From: Flavobacteriales bacterium UBA5692
GTDB lineage: Bacteria > Bacteroidota > Bacteroidia > Flavobacteriales_D > Sanyastnellaceae
NCBI GenBank assembly: GCA_002420235.1
Contig: DIHQ01000085.1
Coordinates: forward strand, 1 to 9,190
DNA length: 9,190 nt
Direction: 5' to 3'
A model generated the notes under the pieces. That model was given only the letters and a program-made list of their open reading frames with translations. It was not told where the DNA came from and did not search any database. The position numbers were made by a program, and so were the translations under genes. Positions 6,138-9,190 of this stretch are shown piece after piece (the stretch's first letter is position 1; each line of letters starts with the position of its first letter).

Positions 6138-7457
6138 ATGAGTACAGTAATGACTACAGAATACTTACCCTACAAAGTAAAGGACATCAGCCTTGCTGAG
6201 TGGGGTCGTAAAGAAATCCGTTTGGCCGAAGCTGAAATGCCGGGCTTGATGGCATTGCGGGCCAAATATGGAGAAGAGAAGCCGCTGAAGGGTGCACGTA
6301 TCGCAGGATGCCTGCACATGACAATTCAAACGGCTGTACTCATTGAGACGCTCGCTGAACTCGGGGCAGATGTTACGTGGTCATCGTGCAACATCTTCTC
6401 AACGCAAGACCACGCTGCTGCCGCCATCGCTGCTGCTGGTATCCCGGTATATGCTTGGAAGGGCATGAATGAAAATGAATTTGATTGGTGCATTCGTCAA
6501 ACATTGTTCTTTGGTGAGGAGCGCCAACCGTTGAATCTAATATTGGACGACGGCGGAGATCTTACGAATATGGTGTTGGATGAGTTTCCGCAACTTGCTG
6601 GCGGCATTAAGGGCTTATCCGAAGAGACTACGACGGGCGTACTTCGATTGTATGATCGGATGAAGGCAGGCACATTGCCCATGCCAGCAATTAATGTCAA
6701 TGATTCCGTTACCAAGTCCAAGTTTGACAACAAGTATGGTTGTCGAGAGTCCGCTGTAGATGCCATTCGCCGGGCAACAGACGTCATGATGGCAGGTAAA
6801 GTTGCTGTCGTTGCAGGATATGGTGATGTGGGTAAAGGCACTGCAGAGTCGCTGCGCAATGCGGGATGTCGAGTCATTGTGACGGAGATTGATCCCATTT
6901 GTGCGTTGCAGGCAGCCATGGACGGTTACGAAGTGAAGCGCATGGCTGATGCGGTAGTGGAGTCTGACATCATCTGCACAGCAACGGGTAACAAAGACAT
7001 CATTCGAGGTGAACATTTCACTGCAATGAAGGATAAAGCAATTGTCTGCAATATTGGGCACTTCGACAATGAAATTGACGTAGCGTGGTTGAATGCAAAC
7101 CACGGTGCGACAAAGGATACCATAAAGCCACAAGTAGATTTATACAATGTGAATGGTAACGACATTATTTTGCTCGCCGAAGGGCGTCTAGTGAACTTGG
7201 GCTGTGCAACTGGTCATCCGAGCTTCGTGATGTCTAATTCTTTCACAAATCAGACCATTGCTCAATTGGAGCTGTGGCAAAATGCCGATGCATACAAGAA
7301 TGAAGTAGTTACCTTGCCGAAGCACTTGGATGAGGAGGTGGCGCGCTTACACTTGGATAAAATCAATGTTGAGCTAGAGACTTTGACGCTGGAACAGGCG
7401 GAATACATTGGAGTTCCTGTCCAAGGGCCCTTTAAATCTGATCTTTACCGCTACTGA
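6138..7457 (+). CDS. ahcY: S-adenosylhomocysteinase
   Basis: A cytoplasmic NAD+-dependent enzyme that splits S-adenosylhomocysteine into adenosine and homocysteine, relieving product inhibition of methyltransferases and feeding the activated methyl cycle. Substrate-domain motifs are CLHMTIQTA (58-66), WSSCNIFSTQDHAAAA (81-96), DDGGD (137-141), SEETTTG (161-167) and SVTKSKFDN (190-198; K193, D197). The NAD-binding Rossmann motif is GYGDVGKG (227-234). GHFDNEID (307-314) and ATGHPSFVMSNSF (357-369) follow. The C-terminal PFKSDLYRY (431-439) carries the conserved Lys and Tyr that reach the partner subunit's NAD. The length of 439 is normal and no residue is missing. ATG at 6138 is preferred; an in-frame ATG at 6150 is an alternative. 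It is the first gene of a probable three-gene operon, with only 6 nt to the exosortase gene. Confidence 0.98.
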   Translation: MSTVMTTEYLPYKVKDISLAEWGRKEIRLAEAEMPGLMALRAKYGEEKPLKGARIAGCLHMTIQTAVLIETLAELGADVTWSSCNIFSTQDHAAAAIAAAGIPVYAWKGMNENEFDWCIRQTLFFGEERQPLNLILDDGGDLTNMVLDEFPQLAGGIKGLSEETTTGVLRLYDRMKAGTLPMPAINVNDSVTKSKFDNKYGCRESAVDAIRRATDVMMAGKVAVVAGYGDVGKGTAESLRNAGCRVIVTEIDPICALQAAMDGYEVKRMADAVVESDIICTATGNKDIIRGEHFTAMKDKAIVCNIGHFDNEIDVAWLNANHGATKDTIKPQVDLYNVNGNDIILLAEGRLVNLGCATGHPSFVMSNSFTNQTIAQLELWQNADAYKNEVVTLPKHLDEEVARLHLDKINVELETLTLEQAEYIGVPVQGPFKSDLYRY

Positions 7458-7463
7458 TCAGGG

Positions 7464-8045
7464 ATGATTTGGACACAGAAATTTCGTGAATTCGTCCGGT
7501 CTCACCCGGACGTTTTCCGTTTTCTGGTCTTAGGTTTTGGCGGGTACATTGTTTGGCACTTGGCATATGAGACATACCTGAAGCCGTCCACTAAGTTGGA
7601 TGAGTACATCACCGAAAATCTCATTGTTATGACTGAAGCCGCAATGAATGTGGTGGGATATGAGCCGATAACCTTCTTTCAAGAGAACGACGGTGAATTT
7701 CGTTATCGAGTAGGAATCCATGAAGCACAGGGCGTCCTGGTCGGACCATCGTGTGATGGAGTTGCACTTTTTGCTTTATTCTCCATTTTCATTCTTTCTT
7801 TTCCTGGGCGTTGGGCCAGAAAATTCTGGTACATCCCAGCAGGTATTGCAGCCATCCATGCCACGAATATTCTGCGCATCATCAGCCTCTTAATGATTCA
7901 ACTCTACTTTGGAGAAGAAGCGCTCAAATTCAACCATGATTATACGTTCACGGTATTTGTCTACTGTATAATATTTGCGCTTTGGTACGGATATGCTGCG
8001 GGGGGTATCCGCGGATTGAAAGGCCCGCAGACGCAACAGGCATGA
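7464..8045 (+). CDS. exosortase/archaeosortase family protein (Bacteroidota XrtX/XrtF-like)
   Basis: A 193-residue inner-membrane protein of the exosortase family, which cuts a C-terminal sorting signal from exported proteins and is thought to transfer them to a surface anchor. The catalytic signature is complete: Cys in GPSCDG (C97), Arg in the N-x-x-R motif ATNILR (N135, R138), and His in FNHDYTF (H158). Hydrophobic segments lie at about 18-36, 90-112, 120-145 and 161-178, each catalytic residue near a membrane edge. Residues 40-90 form an extracytoplasmic segment. It is shorter than proteobacterial EpsH-type exosortases, like other compact Bacteroidota types. ATG at 7464 lies 6 nt after the ahcY stop, with no SD spacing and no visible internal promoter, so it is probably co-transcribed with ahcY. 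The next gene overlaps its stop. Family assignment is firm; XrtX versus XrtF is not settled. Confidence 0.88.
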   Translation: MIWTQKFREFVRSHPDVFRFLVLGFGGYIVWHLAYETYLKPSTKLDEYITENLIVMTEAAMNVVGYEPITFFQENDGEFRYRVGIHEAQGVLVGPSCDGVALFALFSIFILSFPGRWARKFWYIPAGIAAIHATNILRIISLLMIQLYFGEEALKFNHDYTFTVFVYCIIFALWYGYAAGGIRGLKGPQTQQA

Positions 8046-8608
8046 ATGCCCACACCAACAAATCCATTCTTCCTTGGTCCCGCCCACTCTGGCTGCTGGT
8101 CTTGGCGGTCATGCTTGTTTTTGGATTTTACCAACAGCGGGCTAAAGTGCAACTGAACCACTATATCCACGTGTTACAGGAAAACCCTGATGTGGCCAAT
8201 ATGTCACCGAAATTGCGACAAAACTGGTGGCTTGATAACCAGCAACCCCAGCGGATTCATTACTATACCATGGAGCATACGTGGAGTGGATTTCATTGTT
8301 ATTCTTTGTCTGAATTGGCACTTATGAAATGGGCACTGAGTATTGGGATTCTCCTAGCGTTTTTTGGACTAGATGCCCTGTTTTTGCAAACTACTGGCCA
8401 TTTCGAACGCTGGCCATGGCTAATGGTCATGTACTCCATCGCTGGAATCGTTATGGGAGGATTTCTAATTTTGGTGCCTGGGAAGGCGGGTTACAGTGTG
8501 GCACACGAATTTTTGGCATTCTTACAATCGCCGTTGCCTTCTTTTTTGATTGTGTTGGTGCCCTCCTTATTTGAGCGGCGGATGCCAAGAAGCATTACTA
8601 AGGGTTAA
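8042..8608 (+). CDS. four-helix membrane protein, probable exosortase partner
   Basis: A 188-residue membrane protein of unknown function. Likely helices are at about 15-30, 90-115, 124-145 and 157-177. A roughly 60-residue loop between helices 1 and 2 (31-89) is rich in aromatics, Asn/Gln and His (NWWLDNQQPQ 61-70, HYYTMEHTWSGFHCYS 73-88) and probably faces the periplasm. GYSVAHEFLAFLQSPLP (150-166) looks like a conserved motif before the last helix. I chose ATG at 8042, whose ATGA overlaps the exosortase stop at 8043-8045; an in-frame ATG exists at 7982, but those extra 20 residues lie inside exosortase coding sequence and look non-native. The overlap implies translational coupling and a shared role. 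It resembles the small membrane proteins that accompany Bacteroidota exosortases (XrtX-associated type), from memory and gene order. Its stop overlaps the convergent lipoprotein gene by 11 nt. Confidence 0.8.
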   Translation: MNAHTNKSILPWSRPLWLLVLAVMLVFGFYQQRAKVQLNHYIHVLQENPDVANMSPKLRQNWWLDNQQPQRIHYYTMEHTWSGFHCYSLSELALMKWALSIGILLAFFGLDALFLQTTGHFERWPWLMVMYSIAGIVMGGFLILVPGKAGYSVAHEFLAFLQSPLPSFLIVLVPSLFERRMPRSITKG

Positions 8609-9032
8609 AAATCCGAAGCACGGGGTCGTTCCACTGTGTCGCATAGCGGTGCAACGGGTAGATTGCGTCTCCAGCAACTACGGAACCGTCAATAATCAGC
8701 CATTCGGAATTGCTACAAGGGTCTATAATGAGCAGTCCGTCTTCCGCTACTTCAACTTGGCAATTGGCTGGGATGTCAAATGTGCTGTGCCGGTCGAGCG
8801 CTACGAACTGATCTAGTGTATACCGGTAGAGGATGATTCCTTGTGATCCCCCATTAACTGTAATATGGCCGCTGGGAACTGACAAGTTAATGTATGCGGG
8901 CAGGTTGATGTTGATGGAAAAATCAACTGGGACGTACGGAATGAATTGCTGCGGGTCATTGCAACGTGCTTGGAATAAAATCAGCGCCGCGCTGGCGATA
9001 GCTGTGCTTCGTAAGTAGGATACGGGCTTCAT
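8598..9032 (-). CDS. Rieske-like lipoprotein lacking cluster ligands
   Basis: A 144-residue exported protein. Residues 1-24 are a signal peptide: basic start, hydrophobic core (AIASAALILF, 11-20), then Cys24 as the likely lipidated residue, although Arg at -1 (QARC) is unusual for a lipobox. The mature part has INLPAYINL (42-50), a glycine-rich turn and then a Rieske-type beta fold: GIILYRY (65-71), FVALDRHST (76-84), IIDPCSNSEW (102-111), DGSVVAGDAIYPLHRY (115-130), LRIFN (139-143). In true Rieske proteins two Cys-x-His / Cys-x-x-His boxes lie near 81-84 and 104-110; only one Cys (C106) remains, so no [2Fe-2S] cluster is expected. It matches a common Bacteroidota lipoprotein type of unknown function. 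ATG at 9030-9032 overlaps the tsaB stop (ATGA), so it is coupled to tsaB. Stop TAG at 8598-8600. Confidence 0.8.
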   Translation of the reverse strand: MKPVSYLRSTAIASAALILFQARCNDPQQFIPYVPVDFSININLPAYINLSVPSGHITVNGGSQGIILYRYTLDQFVALDRHSTFDIPANCQVEVAEDGLLIIDPCSNSEWLIIDGSVVAGDAIYPLHRYATQWNDPVLRIFNP

Positions 9033-9190
9033 GCGGAGGTAGATTTTCGCAATCCGAGTGGGTCTTTAGGTTTGCCGGCCTGAAAGTCTTTAAGGTACTT
9101 CGGGGTATAATACGCGACGTCTTCAAATCGCTGCTCGGCCATGGCATTTCGTACGGAGATACGCGCGCATTCGGCTGTTGGATTGGCGGG
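9029..9190 (-). CDS. tsaB: 3' end of tsaB, tRNA threonylcarbamoyladenosine synthesis subunit (partial)
   Basis: The last 53 codons of a minus-strand gene whose start lies beyond the right edge. The tail reads MAEQRFEDVAYYTPKYLKDF, then QAGKPKD, the typical end of Bacteroidota TsaB (pattern F-x-D-V-A-Y-x-x-P-x-Y-L-K-D-F). TsaB is a non-catalytic, ASKHA-fold partner of TsaD in the cytoplasmic complex that puts the t6A modification on A37 of ANN-decoding tRNAs. Stop TGA at 9029-9031 shares ATGA with the start of the lipoprotein gene. The identification rests only on this tail, since the ATPase-like fold is outside the window. Confidence 0.8.
   Translation of the reverse strand, partial: PANPTAECARISVRNAMAEQRFEDVAYYTPKYLKDFQAGKPKDPLGLRKSTSA

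Noticed and set aside
6615..7133. Long open minus-strand frame (about 170 codons) inside ahcY
   Set aside because: It is a shadow of ahcY. The product is Cys/His-rich without domain-like order, and ahcY is complete and conserved throughout.
7423..7432. 10-nt palindrome AAGGGCCCTT near the ahcY end
   Set aside because: It encodes the conserved Q-G-P-F-K of the ahcY C-terminus, so codon constraint explains it, and no T-run follows to make a terminator.
7982..8041. Upstream in-frame ATG for the exosortase partner, adding 20 residues
   Set aside because: Those codons lie inside the exosortase reading frame and encode a Cys/Arg/Gly-rich stretch unlike a membrane-protein N-terminus. The ATGA overlap at 8042 is the natural start.
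1..9190. tRNA, rRNA, CRISPR array or insertion sequence
   Set aside because: No cloverleaf-like arms, spaced repeats, transposase motifs or terminal inverted repeats were seen on either strand. Gene packing leaves little room for them.

Overview
The window looks like a chromosomal segment from a member of the Bacteroidota, most likely a Flavobacteriales-type lineage. Four things point there: the L34 protein has the Bacteroidota-style C-terminal tail; two good promoters have the Bacteroidota -7 element TAnnTTTG; Shine-Dalgarno sequences are mostly absent; and the Rieske-like lipoprotein and the exosortase pair resemble Bacteroidota families. These assignments come from reading motifs, not from database searches.

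Left part (1-5031): an envelope-glycan region. It holds a GT2 glycosyltransferase on the minus strand (212-1129), a second GT2 glycosyltransferase on the plus strand (1254-2078), and a minus-strand pair transcribed as ABC exporter (3205-5031) then GDP-mannose 4,6-dehydratase gmd (2075-3163). gmd makes GDP-4-keto-6-deoxymannose, the two transferases could add sugars to a glycan, and the exporter could move a lipid or lipid-linked product. That link is inferred from adjacency. Bases 1-211 hold no gene I can identify, only a short plus-strand reading frame split by a stop.

Middle part (5032-6137): housekeeping genes. The L34 gene rpmH (5178-5345) has a strong promoter, a palindrome lying exactly in the promoter spacer, a leader with alternative short hairpins, and a terminator. 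Convergent to it is a 4'-phosphopantetheinyl transferase (5416-6069), divergent from the next operon.

Right part (6111-9190): a plus-strand operon of ahcY (S-adenosylhomocysteinase), an exosortase-family membrane cysteine protease/transpeptidase, and a four-helix membrane protein whose start overlaps the exosortase stop (ATGA). This pair is the most interesting system here: a Bacteroidota exosortase of the XrtX/XrtF kind with a dedicated partner of unknown function and no visible substrate. From the right edge, on the minus strand, come the 3' end of tsaB (tRNA t6A synthesis) and a translationally coupled lipoprotein with a Rieske-like fold that appears to have lost its cluster ligands.

The genes are tightly packed. 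Two convergent pairs overlap at their stop codons (4 nt at 2075-2078, 11 nt at 8598-8608), and two same-strand pairs share ATGA stop/start overlaps. I saw no tRNA, rRNA, CRISPR array, insertion sequence or integration site.
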